A DNA stretch of 64,000 bases from Paragorgia papillata (lineage: Eukaryota; Cnidaria; Anthozoa; Scleralcyonacea; Coralliidae): the NCBI GenBank assembly GCA_035771165.1, contig JAWNZC010000421.1, positions 1,217,001 to 1,281,000 on the forward strand. The letters are read 5' to 3'. A model generated the notes under the pieces. The model saw only the letters and a program-made list of their open reading frames with translations, was not told where the DNA came from and did no database searches. Position 1 is the first letter of the stretch. Each line of letters starts with the position of its first letter. Positions 11,555 to 20,081 of the stretch are shown here, in pieces. Made by a program: the position numbers and the translations under genes.

Positions 11555-11560
11555 ACCTAC
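11555..11560. repeat. Polinton target-site duplication, left copy
   Basis: ACCTAC directly precedes the left terminus and is repeated directly after the right terminus (32341-32346). Six base pairs is the usual target duplication of Polintons. Confidence 0.9.
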
Positions 11561-11828
11561 AGTAGTGTTAAAAAGCCGATCCTGGCTACAACCTTAATGG
11601 CCGCCATTTGTTTACTAAAACCCCGTTTGACGATCCTGGGCCATTGAGTAATGGCTGTCAAAAACTTTGACTTCCGGTTCGCGACCCCCTCCTGGAATTT
11701 TTTGACTTCCGGTTTCCAAAATGGTTTGACTTCCGGTTTGGGGAATGGTTGCCAAGTTTTTTCAAAATGGTTGCCAAGTTTTTGGGTTTGGGGTTGCCTG
11801 GAAATTGGATTGGGTTTTTTTTTTAAAT
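11561..11828 (+). repeat. Polinton left terminal inverted repeat (268 bp)
   Basis: Begins AGTAGTGTTAAAAAGCC and matches the reverse complement of 32073-32340 along its whole length as read by eye, including a terminal run of ten T. It contains internal short repeats: TTTGACTTCCGGTT three times (11666, 11701, 11725) and AATGGTTGCCAAGTTTTT twice (11744, 11766). Such repeats could bind integrase or replication proteins; that is inference. Confidence 0.95.
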
Positions 11829-11840
11829 TTAAATAAATAA

Positions 11841-12041
11841 ATGAATAATAAAAGGAGTAACTTATGTCCAGACAGAGAGAAATGTATGTGGGTGGGTTTT
11901 ACAACATATCCAGGCAAACCACCAAATATTATATATTTTAACAAAAGTACACATCCAGGCACTGTTTGCCACAATATCCATCCAGGCGAAACAAAAGTCC
12001 AAATGTTGATTAGAACAGGTGTTTACGACACAGTTTTTTGA
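11841..12041 (+). CDS. Small hypothetical Polinton protein (66 aa)
   Basis: First reading frame inside the left repeat. The ATG is preceded by AAATAAATAA, the start-proximal motif used by most genes of the element, which is the main reason to accept it. The product has two Cys, one His-rich patch and no recognised domain. It could also be a chance frame. Confidence 0.45.
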   Translation: MNNKRSNLCPDREKCMWVGFTTYPGKPPNIIYFNKSTHPGTVCHNIHPGETKVQMLIRTGVYDTVF

Positions 12042-12082
12042 AATTGAATTATTTTTTTTTGGGAAAAATTAAAAGAATAAGA

Positions 12083-12601
12083 ATGAACTCAAATGAAACA
12101 ATTAAAAGTTTAAACAAAGAGATTGTTGAACTTAAACAAATGATTAAAGAAGAGATTGCTGACAAAAATGAAAAGATTTCAAGAATAAGAACCAACTTAA
12201 CAAAAATCTATGAAGAAAACAAAAGGCTAACAGCTGAACAGGACCAACACCATGAGGGTTTGGCATACGGATTGGAAGAGCGCATTGAAGAATTGGAAGA
12301 AGAAAACAAAAGTCTAACAGCTGAACAGGACCAACACCATGAGTGGTTGACATACAGCTTAAAACACATTGAAGATTTGGTAGAAACAAACAGAAATCTT
12401 GAAGAAGAAAACCGTCAACAAGAAATGGACATTAATATTCTTGAAGAAAAAGCTGGGTTTTTTGATCTTGAAGAGGAGGATGAAAAAAAAGGTGAGACAG
12501 TTCAAAAAATTATGAGTGAGACCACAAACAAACCAAAAACAAAACCCAAAAAGAAACCAACCAAGAAACCCTTTTACAACAAAATACTATGGAAATATTG
12601 A
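12083..12601 (+). CDS. Coiled-coil protein, likely part of the fibre module
   Basis: The start at 12083 (MNSNETIKSLNK) is preferred because an AT-rich leader (AAAAGAATAAGAATG) touches it; the frame is open further upstream only with a TTG start. The product is about 172 aa, almost wholly heptad-like and rich in Glu, Lys and Leu, with a basic C-terminus (KPKTKPKKKPTKKP). Two adjacent copies of a block containing LTAEQDQHHE (about 12,220-12,300 and 12,305-12,385) show an internal duplication. It precedes two putative surface proteins, so a stalk or assembly role is possible; no family was recognised. Confidence 0.7.
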   Translation: MNSNETIKSLNKEIVELKQMIKEEIADKNEKISRIRTNLTKIYEENKRLTAEQDQHHEGLAYGLEERIEELEEENKSLTAEQDQHHEWLTYSLKHIEDLVETNRNLEEENRQQEMDINILEEKAGFFDLEEEDEKKGETVQKIMSETTNKPKTKPKKKPTKKPFYNKILWKY

Positions 12602-12641
12602 GACACATCTTTTAAAAAACACAAATAAAAACTTTAAAAAC

Positions 12642-12662
12642 TTATAACAAAAAATGTTATAA
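12642..12662. terminator. Stem-loop TTATAACA..TGTTATAA
   Basis: An 8-bp stem with a 5-nt A loop and a following T-rich run lies between the coiled-coil and LamG-like genes. The same stem recurs at 17157, 20040, 20793 and, in variant form, 25679. A transcript 3'-end or processing signal is inferred from repetition at gene ends. Confidence 0.55.
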
Positions 12663-12680
12663 TTTTTCCTAAAATAAATA

Positions 12681-13502
12681 ATGAGTTATTACTATGGTTA
12701 TGGCAGACAAAGGCGATCATTGGAAGGTGGCACTGATTATGGAGATAAAATTAAAAAAATTGAAAAAAAATTACAAGACCTTGAAACCCCCAAAAATTAC
12801 AAAACCGTGTTTGATCTTAACATAACAAAAGCTGGTAAACACTTTGAAACTGTTGGTGGAGAAAGAAAGTTAATTCAAGCTCGACAAGGCAACTCTGTTT
12901 TGTGGCAAGATGACAAACCCCATGCACCAACATTTGGTTCTGATTCCATTGGTCCGGGCAAAGATTACATTGAAAACAAGGGTGGCAACTACATGATGTT
13001 TTGTAACACCGAAATGCAGTTTAATGATGTTTCTGTTTTTGTTGTTTGCGCTGTTGTTGACACTTCTGTTTCTAACGATTGGTGTTATCTTATTGGAAAT
13101 GATAATGGTAATTATGATAAATATGTTAGTTTCAAATCCTACTCTTACTCAAAAATGGTAATTGGTGGTGTAAGAGATGACACAAAAAAAACGTTTGATA
13201 TTGTTGGTCCACACAGTATTCTTAGCAAACACTTAATTTCATGTCATTGGTTGGGAACTGGCTCCTGTGTTTACGTAAACGCAAAAAAGGAGACAGGATC
13301 AGATTTTTTGTCAGATTTAGCAGATATTGGTAGTCCATTTGGATCTGTATTTTTAAACAAAAGATTGTCTGGAACCCCTACAAACAATACCCAACTAAAA
13401 GGAAAAATTTATGGGATTAAAATTGTTCATGGTCCATTATTACCTCCCGAGATTGTAAAAATTAACAAGGATATGATGAAAGAATATGGAAACTTCATTT
13501 GA
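12681..13502 (+). CDS. LamG/concanavalin-like surface protein with fibre tail
   Basis: 273 aa, starting MSYYYGYGRQRR, with a short coiled coil (residues 20-38) and then a beta-rich region ending GKIYGIKIVHGPLLPPEIVK, the pattern of laminin-G/concanavalin-like lectin folds (GDNGNYDKYVSF-type strands in the middle). It starts on AAAATAAATAATG. The first seven residues are identical to those of the next gene, the collagen-like fibre, which suggests a shared docking tail. Likely a virion surface or glycan-binding protein; the fold assignment is from pattern only. Confidence 0.6.
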   Translation: MSYYYGYGRQRRSLEGGTDYGDKIKKIEKKLQDLETPKNYKTVFDLNITKAGKHFETVGGERKLIQARQGNSVLWQDDKPHAPTFGSDSIGPGKDYIENKGGNYMMFCNTEMQFNDVSVFVVCAVVDTSVSNDWCYLIGNDNGNYDKYVSFKSYSYSKMVIGGVRDDTKKTFDIVGPHSILSKHLISCHWLGTGSCVYVNAKKETGSDFLSDLADIGSPFGSVFLNKRLSGTPTNNTQLKGKIYGIKIVHGPLLPPEIVKINKDMMKEYGNFI

Positions 13503-13542
13503 AAAAACTTGGCAAAAATTTTTTTTAAAACTAAGATAAATA

Positions 13543-15081
13543 ATGAGTTATTACTATGGATATGATGACCCAGATTATTCTTATGGTGGTGGTGGTGCTG
13601 ATGGAGAACAAGGGGACCCAGGACCACAAGGCGACACAGGTGCAAAGGGAGACAAGGGTGACAGAGGTCTAACCGGACCAACAGGATCAAAAGGTGACCA
13701 AGGTTTGACTGGTGCAACAGGTCCAACAGGATCCACAGGACCAAAGGGAAACAAAGGAGACATAGGTTTGACAGGAAACAAGGGTGATAGAGGTGACGAA
13801 GGTTTGGAAGGACAAAGAGGTTTGACAGGCGACAAAGGAAATAGTGGAGACAGGGGTGCAATAGGACCAACAGGACCAAAAGGTCCAACAGGAACAGCTG
13901 CACAAAAAGGAGATCCAGGACCCAAGGGAGACAAGGGTGACACTGGTGCAAGGGGTCCCAGAGGTTTGACAGGCATGGCTGGCGTAGATGCTCATAAAGT
14001 AGGACCAACAGGTGCCAAAGGAGCCACTGGACCAACAGGACCAAAAGGCGACAAGGGTGACAGAGGTTTAACTGGTTCTAAAGGAGACAAGGGTGACACT
14101 GGCATTAGAGGACCACAAGGAAACAAAGGCGACAGAGGTACTTTTGGAACAGCAGGTGCAACAGGTCCACAAGGTCAAAAAGGAGACAAGGGAGATCATG
14201 GAACAACAGGTGCAACGGGATCCAAAGGAGACAAGGGTGACAAGGGAGACAAAGGAATGGCAGGAACAACCGCACAAAAAGGGGACAAAGGAGATCCTGG
14301 TGACGATGGTGCGAAAGGGAACAAGGGCAACACTGGGGCAACAGGACCCCAAGGCCCACAGGGTGCCCAAGGCCCACAAGGGAGCCAAGGATCAACAGGA
14401 GCCAAAGGAAATACTGGCAACACCGGATCGCAAGGACCAAACGGACCACAAGGAACAAAAGGGGATAAGGGAGATCAGGGACCAAAGGGTGACGATGGCG
14501 ACCAAGGAGTTCGGGGATTGCCAGGTGGAAAAGGATCAACTGGTTTAAGAGGTTTAAGAGGATTAAGAGGAGTTACAGGGGTTACAGGACCCGCTGGAAC
14601 TTTTTCGCAGTTGGTAAAATACAAAAAAGATTCTGGAAAAACAAACCATAAAGGAGGAGCATGGGATAACACAAAAAACGTTAGCACCCTGCTTTCATTT
14701 ACAGCAACCCATGATACTGGAAAATATTTGGTCTCATATTGGTTCAAACTACAACCAGATGGTCATAAAATAGATCAACAAAGTAAGAAATCTTCATGGT
14801 TTGATGGATCCACTTACAATGCTTATTTTGATCTCAAAACAAATCTTTACCATGGAAATATTACAGATAGGTCAAACAAACTTTCGGGTCTGGAAACTGT
14901 AACCATGGGTCGAACATACAATGAACATGCCCCACACAATGTTTTCTGTCAGGGGATTGCAACTATTAAAAAAGGAACCCAAGTTTCTTTGCACTCATAT
15001 TCTGGTTCTATTGGTGACGACTATACTTTCCTGTTTTTCAATGTTTGGGATGTTGAAATCAACCTGCTTAGGCTTGGTTAA
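13543..15081 (+). CDS. Collagen-like fibre protein with C1q/TNF-like C-terminal head
   Basis: 512 aa in three parts: a tyrosine-rich tail ([18 protein letters not shown]), a Gly-X-Y collagen region of about 110 triplets (residues about 20-352) with a few interruptions such as TAAQKGD and VDAHKVG, and a 160-residue beta-rich head (353-512) ending [14 protein letters not shown], like the trimeric C1q/TNF jelly roll. No signal peptide. Collagen stalk plus trimeric head is a fibre architecture; adenovirus-like capsids carry trimeric fibres at penton vertices, so a host-attachment role is inferred. Start motif AGATAAATAATG. The collagen part has GC and codon bias set by its Gly/Pro/Lys content. 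Confidence 0.8.
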   Translation: MSYYYGYDDPDYSYGGGGADGEQGDPGPQGDTGAKGDKGDRGLTGPTGSKGDQGLTGATGPTGSTGPKGNKGDIGLTGNKGDRGDEGLEGQRGLTGDKGNSGDRGAIGPTGPKGPTGTAAQKGDPGPKGDKGDTGARGPRGLTGMAGVDAHKVGPTGAKGATGPTGPKGDKGDRGLTGSKGDKGDTGIRGPQGNKGDRGTFGTAGATGPQGQKGDKGDHGTTGATGSKGDKGDKGDKGMAGTTAQKGDKGDPGDDGAKGNKGNTGATGPQGPQGAQGPQGSQGSTGAKGNTGNTGSQGPNGPQGTKGDKGDQGPKGDDGDQGVRGLPGGKGSTGLRGLRGLRGVTGVTGPAGTFSQLVKYKKDSGKTNHKGGAWDNTKNVSTLLSFTATHDTGKYLVSYWFKLQPDGHKIDQQSKKSSWFDGSTYNAYFDLKTNLYHGNITDRSNKLSGLETVTMGRTYNEHAPHNVFCQGIATIKKGTQVSLHSYSGSIGDDYTFLFFNVWDVEINLLRLG

Positions 15082-15098
15082 AAAATATAATAAAAGAG

Positions 15099-16205
15099 AT
15101 GTTTAAGTTTAAAACAAACACATTATCAACTTTGTTGTATGAAAGTTTTAGCAAGGAAAATATTACGCATATGGATCTTTACAACAAAAGATCATATTTT
15201 GTTAAAAATGAAGAGGATCTCCTAAATAAATATACAAAAGCCTACACATATTTGTCAAGATCTGGAAATTTTAACAGATATCTTCTGGAAAGAACAACTG
15301 AAATTGGACCCATAATTATTGACATTGATCTAAAAAGGAAGACCCAAAACCCAAAACCTTTGTATACAGAAAAACAAGTTCAAAAACTGGCAAGACTATT
15401 CCAAAAAGTATTGGTTGAAAATCTTGAAAACCCACAAAATTTGGATTGCTTTGTTCTTGAAAAACCGGGTTATTACAAGGATGGTGTGTACAAAAATGGT
15501 TTCCACTTACACTTCCCACATGTTTGGTTGACTCGGAATGAAAGACTCCACATTAACAACCTTGTGCAAGAGAGAACAAAAATTCAGCTTGACAATGCAG
15601 TCATTAGTGGGAACTGGTTTCTATATGGTTCTAAAAAGAGTCCAACATCGGATCCATACCTTCTTAGTTACATTATTGAGGAGAAGAGGAACCATGTTGC
15701 AAGCCAATATTCTGACCAAGAGCTAATATTTTTACTATCCGTTAGAAAAAAGGAGTACACACCAGTCAACGGAATATTCCCCATTCCAGAGATTGAAAAA
15801 AGTGTAAAAAGTGTAAAAAGTGTAACCACCATTGATTTTAATAAACACAAACAAAAAGATGAGGAAGAGTTAAAAAAATACATTGAACAGATGCCAAAAG
15901 ACATTGCTGAAGATTACACATCCTGGAGGTCTGTCGGGTTCGCACTATACAACGAAAGTCATGGAAAAGAATATGGGAAAGAACTTTGGCACCTCTTTTC
16001 TCAAAAATGTCCAGAAAAATATGATGAAAGTGAGTGCGACAAATTTTGGGAAAACCCTGTTGAGACATCTTTTTCAATTGGAACACTAATCCATTATGCG
16101 AGTCTAATTTGTAAAGAAAAAAAGAAAAAGAGAACAATAACTTTGAAAAAATTGAAAAAGAAAACCTCCTTTAAAAATAAAATAAAAAATGTTGTCAATG
16201 ATTAA
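15099..16205 (+). CDS. Archaeo-eukaryotic primase with PriCT-like domain
   Basis: 368 aa. The N-terminal part has the catalytic pattern of the AEP primase fold: PIIIDIDLK (Asp75, Asp77), KNGFHLHFP (His136/138) and a later NAVISGNWFLYGSKKS block. Residues about 250-335 (DYTSWRSVGFALYN, FSQKCPEKYDESECDKFW) match the PriCT-type domain that usually links primase to an SF3 helicase. No helicase follows: the protein ends in a basic tail. Start motif ATAATAAAAGAGATG is shared with the zinc-ribbon factor and the polymerase. Primase is unexpected next to a protein-primed polymerase. Confidence 0.75.
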   Translation: MFKFKTNTLSTLLYESFSKENITHMDLYNKRSYFVKNEEDLLNKYTKAYTYLSRSGNFNRYLLERTTEIGPIIIDIDLKRKTQNPKPLYTEKQVQKLARLFQKVLVENLENPQNLDCFVLEKPGYYKDGVYKNGFHLHFPHVWLTRNERLHINNLVQERTKIQLDNAVISGNWFLYGSKKSPTSDPYLLSYIIEEKRNHVASQYSDQELIFLLSVRKKEYTPVNGIFPIPEIEKSVKSVKSVTTIDFNKHKQKDEEELKKYIEQMPKDIAEDYTSWRSVGFALYNESHGKEYGKELWHLFSQKCPEKYDESECDKFWENPVETSFSIGTLIHYASLICKEKKKKRTITLKKLKKKTSFKNKIKNVVND

Positions 16206-16464
16206 ATATGAAACCACTGAGACCCCTGTTTTTACTCCCCATTTCAAATCTGTTCAATGGACACAACCAGGGAAATTTGCATGCAGATGTGGTAAAGTTT
16301 TTACAGACCAATCAAAACTCATTAACCACACATTTTTTCCAAAACAAACCAGTGTCAGCTTTTCATTAACTGTAACAACAATTCTCCCAAATGGGCATTG
16401 GTTGAAAGCAACTTCAAGACAAATTCCAGCTAGCTGTTTTGAACAAATTTTAACTAGTTGTTAA
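16189..16464 (+). CDS. Small protein with single C2H2-like motif
   Basis: 91 aa, overlapping the primase end by 17 bases. FACRCGKVFTDQSKLINH resembles one zinc-finger half, with two Cys and one clear His. The leader is a long A/T run ending ATAAAAAATG. Function unknown; could regulate transcription or be structural. Confidence 0.55.
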   Translation: MLSMIKYETTETPVFTPHFKSVQWTQPGKFACRCGKVFTDQSKLINHTFFPKQTSVSFSLTVTTILPNGHWLKATSRQIPASCFEQILTSC

Positions 16465-16486
16465 ACAAATTTTAACAAATTAATAA

Positions 16487-16855
16487 ATGGAACCAGAACA
16501 AAAACCAGAACCAGAACAAAAACAGGATATTAAACAGGAGCAAACCATTACAAAAACTCCTCCACCTGTCCATGTCAAAAATCCAAAAAGAGTCGCACAA
16601 GGGAAAAAACTTGCTGCAATAAGTAAGGAGGCAAAACTAAGAAAAAAAGCCAGGATGGAAAAGGAGAGAGAGGAAGAACCAAAAGAAGAAAATGGTGTCA
16701 GCATTTCAACAACTTGTGCAATACTTGGTACAGTGGCTGCCCTACTTACCACCTACATTACTTACTCCAAATGGAAGAAAGAGTCAGAAGAAAGTAAAGA
16801 CAAACCCCAAAAGTCGAAAACAGTTTTCAAGGATCTTTCGAAATATGATCTATAA
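16487..16855 (+). CDS. Basic single-pass membrane protein
   Basis: 122 aa. The first 70 residues are Glu/Lys/Pro-rich, with a basic helix (NPKRVAQGKKLAAISKEAK); a hydrophobic segment (STTCAILGTVAALLTTYI) follows near residues 73-94, then a charged tail. Starts on AATTAATAAATG. The basic part may bind DNA or the capsid interior. No named family recognised. Confidence 0.6.
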   Translation: MEPEQKPEPEQKQDIKQEQTITKTPPPVHVKNPKRVAQGKKLAAISKEAKLRKKARMEKEREEEPKEENGVSISTTCAILGTVAALLTTYITYSKWKKESEESKDKPQKSKTVFKDLSKYDL

Positions 16856-16869
16856 ATTTTTAAAATGAA

Positions 16870-16900
16870 ATTCTTTCCACAATTGGAAAGAAATTCAATA
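16870..16900. terminator. Stem-loop after the basic membrane protein
   Basis: TTCTTTCC and GGAAAGAA form an 8-bp stem with a 6-nt loop, directly before the next start codon. Possible 3'-end signal. Confidence 0.35.
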
Positions 16901-16901
16901 A

Positions 16902-17141
16902 ATGATTGTTTTCACCCATGCAATAGAATGTGTATTTGGTAGTAAAAATTGGCTTAGTATTGGTAAACTCATATTTTTAATTTCAAAAGGAAGTTTTGAG
17001 GGTTACAAACTTTGGTTACTGTACAGCAAATTTGATTCCAAAAATTATAATGAAAACCATTGCTATCATTTATGGGCAGATTTTGATCTTTTGATGCCAG
17101 AAGATTTTGAATCCGAAGATGAATTTTTTAGTAATTATTGA
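16902..17141 (+). CDS. Small hypothetical Polinton protein (79 aa)
   Basis: Starts on TTCAATAAATG. Aromatic-rich N-terminal half and acidic C-terminus (PEDFESEDEFF). Lies just before the major capsid gene. No family recognised. Confidence 0.5.
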   Translation: MIVFTHAIECVFGSKNWLSIGKLIFLISKGSFEGYKLWLLYSKFDSKNYNENHCYHLWADFDLLMPEDFESEDEFFSNY

Positions 17142-17156
17142 AACTTTTGGAAACTT

Positions 17157-17178
17157 ATAACAAAATTTTGTTATAAAT
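17157..17178. terminator. Perfect palindrome TTATAACAAAA/TTTTGTTATAA
   Basis: A 22-bp perfect inverted repeat between the 79-aa gene and the major capsid gene, the strongest copy of the recurrent stem-loop. Confidence 0.6.
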
Positions 17179-17189
17179 TTTTAACGATT

Positions 17190-17219
17190 TAATTTTTTTA
17201 ATATATTAATAAATGAATA
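17190..17219 (+). promoter_or_regulatory. Major capsid gene leader
   Basis: The string AATATATTAATAAATGAATA touching the major capsid start is also found at the start of the membrane protein gene at 20082, together with the T-run in front of it and the preceding stem-loop. It is the richest form of the AATAAATG start motif of the element. Confidence 0.55.
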
Positions 17220-18424
17220 CAGAGAGAGAAGTTGAATTAGAACCCGGTTATAACCGGTTACACCGAAGTTCAATAACTGGGGAACGAGCTAGAAATGTTA
17301 TTACTTTCAATCCCAATTCTGCTAATGAGGGGGAAGTAATTTACATCCACATCCCAAAACTCAAACCCGGAACAACACTAGTTCCTGATAAGATGTTTCT
17401 CCTGTTCGACTTTAAGAACAAAAACACAAAGTCGTGGTTTAATAACAATCTTGCAAGACAACTCCAAGAACGTTTGGAAGTTAGATTCGCAGGAGAGAAG
17501 GTTTACGACAACACAGGAGAGAGCCTTTTGGGGACTTACAAGGATCTTTGGATGGACAAACATGAAAGGGCAAATATGATTGAAGATGGAATTGCAACCG
17601 AAAACCAGCGAAAACTCATTTCAAAATCCGACGATGCCTCTTCTGACACATATGCTGCTGTATATGGGACAAAACAGAGGATCAAGTTGGATAAGATTTT
17701 AAAGGATCATGGGTTATATGCGCCCCACAGTATGGCGAATGATTTACAATATATCATCACTCTTCCAAAAGCCACCGATATCATGAAGGCACAAAGTAGT
17801 CAATCTGTGGCTGGGTATGTTCTGGAAAATATCGAGTTGGAATATGAAACCATTACCAACTTTGCCTTGGTCCAGGAGATTGAAACCTCTTACCAAGCTG
17901 GTCGTGCACTTTCCTTTGAACATGTAACCCTAATGAAAACCACACCATGGGCTGCTGCCACAACATTAATTAATGAGACCATCAATCTGCCAAGAAAGAG
18001 TATGAAAGCAGTTGTAATGTTGTTTACAAAAGCAACAAGAGGAGGGTCAGAAGAATTTGTGTACCCCAACATTGAAAGAGTCAAAATTACCATTGAAGGA
18101 GTCCCGAACAGCATTTACTCCCAAGGCATCCCAAAACGAAGATTGTTTGAAGAGGCTGAGCGACTTTTCAGACATACTAATTACCCAACAATCCAAGCCG
18201 ATGAATTCTTTACAGAAAACCAGTTTGCACTTGTTGTGGATCTTCGGTCAATTAATGACAATGCTGTCTATGGAGATGGTACAAAACTTATGACCACACA
18301 ATCTGGGATTATGTTGGAAATTAAGAAGAAAGCAACAGCAACAGATCTTAGATGCCATGTTTTCATTCTTTCAGATGGCTTATTGAAAGTCCAGGGAGGC
18401 GCATTCCAAAGTGTCAACTATTAA
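17213..18424 (+). CDS. MCP: Major capsid protein, double jelly-roll (hexon-like)
   Basis: 403 aa. Beta-rich protein lying just before the ATPase and penton-like genes, the standard Polinton/adintovirus morphogenesis order. Recognisable elements are an N-terminal strand region (GERARNVITFNPNS, VIYIHIPKL), LENIELEYETI in the middle of the protein, and a C-terminal strand region (LRCHVFILSDGLLKVQGG). It is short compared with many Polinton hexons, but comparable to the shorter adintovirus-type proteins. Predicted to form pseudo-hexameric capsomers. Assignment rests on sequence pattern and position; a structure comparison would settle it. Confidence 0.75.
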   Translation: MNTEREVELEPGYNRLHRSSITGERARNVITFNPNSANEGEVIYIHIPKLKPGTTLVPDKMFLLFDFKNKNTKSWFNNNLARQLQERLEVRFAGEKVYDNTGESLLGTYKDLWMDKHERANMIEDGIATENQRKLISKSDDASSDTYAAVYGTKQRIKLDKILKDHGLYAPHSMANDLQYIITLPKATDIMKAQSSQSVAGYVLENIELEYETITNFALVQEIETSYQAGRALSFEHVTLMKTTPWAAATTLINETINLPRKSMKAVVMLFTKATRGGSEEFVYPNIERVKITIEGVPNSIYSQGIPKRRLFEEAERLFRHTNYPTIQADEFFTENQFALVVDLRSINDNAVYGDGTKLMTTQSGIMLEIKKKATATDLRCHVFILSDGLLKVQGGAFQSVNY

Positions 18425-18524
18425 AAACTTTTGATAAAATATAGGGGGAACAGTATTAAATTCTATAAAGTGTTCAGTAGTTCGGTAAAAATATTGGCAA
18501 GACTTGGTAAATTTCCTAAAATAA

Positions 18525-19160
18525 ATGACAACTGAAACCGAAGACCCAAAACCATTCAATATAATCATTGTTGGAATGACGAGTTGTGGAAAGACTCATT
18601 ATCTTTTAAAAAATTTAGAAGAAAATTATAAAAAAAAATTTGAAAACATAGTTTTAATATGTCCAACTTTTGTATGGAACAAAACATATTTGGAATGGGA
18701 ACATTTACATGATCCAAGATTCTTTGTCATCCCTTGCGACCAAGATGAGTCTGAAGATTTTCTAAAATATGTTGTTGATTATTGTAAAGGAACTCCAAGT
18801 TTAATTATTCTTGATGACTGTGCTTCTGGACAGAGTGTCAAAAACAGAACCAGCGAATTGGTAAAACTTGGTTTTGGAGCCAGACATATGAATATTAGTA
18901 CAATAGTTGTTACCCAACAGTTGACTAGTATTGCAAAACCATACCGAGAAAATATTTCAAAACTGGTTACCTTTTACAACCCAAACAGAAAAGATATGCA
19001 AGTTATTTTAGATGATTATTTAGACATACCAAAAGAAGAAGAGAAAAAAATAAAAGAAATATTAAAATCCAAAAAATATTCAAAATTAGAGATCAATTTA
19101 ATCCACCCCTATGAACACAAAATAGTTGAACCATTTGGGGAAAACTTAATAAATTTTTGA
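18525..19160 (+). CDS. FtsK/HerA-type genome-packaging ATPase
   Basis: 211 aa. Walker A GMTSCGKT at residues 17-24, Walker B SLIILDD near 92-98, and a sensor-like VVTQQL near 128-133, as in the A32-like packaging ATPases of Polintons and large DNA viruses. It would drive the genome into the capsid. Start motif CCTAAAATAAATG. Lies between the major capsid and penton-like genes. Confidence 0.85.
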   Translation: MTTETEDPKPFNIIIVGMTSCGKTHYLLKNLEENYKKKFENIVLICPTFVWNKTYLEWEHLHDPRFFVIPCDQDESEDFLKYVVDYCKGTPSLIILDDCASGQSVKNRTSELVKLGFGARHMNISTIVVTQQLTSIAKPYRENISKLVTFYNPNRKDMQVILDDYLDIPKEEEKKIKEILKSKKYSKLEINLIHPYEHKIVEPFGENLINF

Positions 19161-19176
19161 AGACCAAGAACAATAA

Positions 19177-19827
19177 ATGAGGAACCTAAGAATTTTGTTG
19201 AAAAACGGAGAAACAACAATTAAATTTGAAGATCCTTTGATCATTGAAGACACCAAACTAATGGTTAAAGATGCAACAGTTTTTTGGGATTACAATAATT
19301 TAACGAGTCCAACACATGTTTTACATGGAACAAATCAAATTAGTTTTTCCAGTGGATATTGGACTATTGGCATGATTATGAGGGTTTTTAAGGAAAATGG
19401 AATAAAGTCAGAATTACTTCCATACAGCTGTAAAATCCAGTTATACCCAACAAAAGACCTTTACCTGTATAACACCCTTGGTCCACTACTAGGATATTCA
19501 GAGACAACATTAATTAGAGCTGGAACAAGTCTTGTCAGCCCAAAAACAGTCAACATAAATCTTGGAATGAAATTTGTTTGTATATCTTGCGAGATGATTG
19601 ATGGAACTAGGACATCATTTTCAGGAAAACGGGACAGAACAGCTGCAGTTCTCCCAATTACAACAAGACAATTATTGAAGGGATCAGTCGAAAAATTTGC
19701 AAACATTAATTCTGAGGCAATGCTGGACAATGGTGTTTACAATGAACTCAAATTTAAAGTTGACCACAATGTTGGCGATATTCTTCTTGAGATTTTTTTG
19801 TGTCCACAGAATTATGAGACTCCATAA
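19177..19827 (+). CDS. Minor capsid protein, penton-like single jelly-roll
   Basis: 216 aa. Beta-rich with the typical order of Polinton/adintovirus pentons: an N-terminal NGETTIKFEDPLIIED strand, YLYNTLGPLLGYSETTL in the middle and a final strand DILLEIFLCPQ. Starts on AACAATAAATG, 16 bases after the ATPase stop. Predicted to form the fivefold vertices, the likely anchor for the fibre-type proteins encoded upstream. Confidence 0.7.
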   Translation: MRNLRILLKNGETTIKFEDPLIIEDTKLMVKDATVFWDYNNLTSPTHVLHGTNQISFSSGYWTIGMIMRVFKENGIKSELLPYSCKIQLYPTKDLYLYNTLGPLLGYSETTLIRAGTSLVSPKTVNINLGMKFVCISCEMIDGTRTSFSGKRDRTAAVLPITTRQLLKGSVEKFANINSEAMLDNGVYNELKFKVDHNVGDILLEIFLCPQNYETP

Positions 19828-19840
19828 GGTTTGAAAATAA

Positions 19841-20023
19841 ATGGTTATAGACATTGATCAAATAAAAAACGCTAAAGAAATGCTAAACTTTTTGATAAGA
19901 TTGAAAGCATTTTTAAAAGATGAAAAAGACCAAAATTTGACAAACTTGAAGGTGTCTATAAATGATTTGATACCAGCTTTAAAAAATTATGTTAAAGTAA
20001 TTGAAATTTTGAAAATTTTTTGA
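19841..20023 (+). CDS. Small helical protein (60 aa)
   Basis: Starts on GAAAATAAATG 13 bases after the penton-like gene. Predicted to be all helical, rich in Lys, Ile and Leu. No family recognised. Confidence 0.5.
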   Translation: MVIDIDQIKNAKEMLNFLIRLKAFLKDEKDQNLTNLKVSINDLIPALKNYVKVIEILKIF

Positions 20024-20039
20024 AAACTTATCTGAAAAC

Positions 20040-20061
20040 TTATAACAAAAAAATGTTATAA
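20040..20061. terminator. Stem-loop TTATAACA..TGTTATAA
   Basis: Same stem as at 12642 and 17157, followed by a run of T, located between the 60-aa and 76-aa genes. Confidence 0.55.
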
Positions 20062-20081
20062 TTTTTTTAATATATTAATAA

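Noticed and set aside
13427..14747. Long proline- and cysteine-rich frames antisense to the collagen-like gene
   Set aside because: Shadows of the Gly-X-Y repeat; no leader motif or domain.
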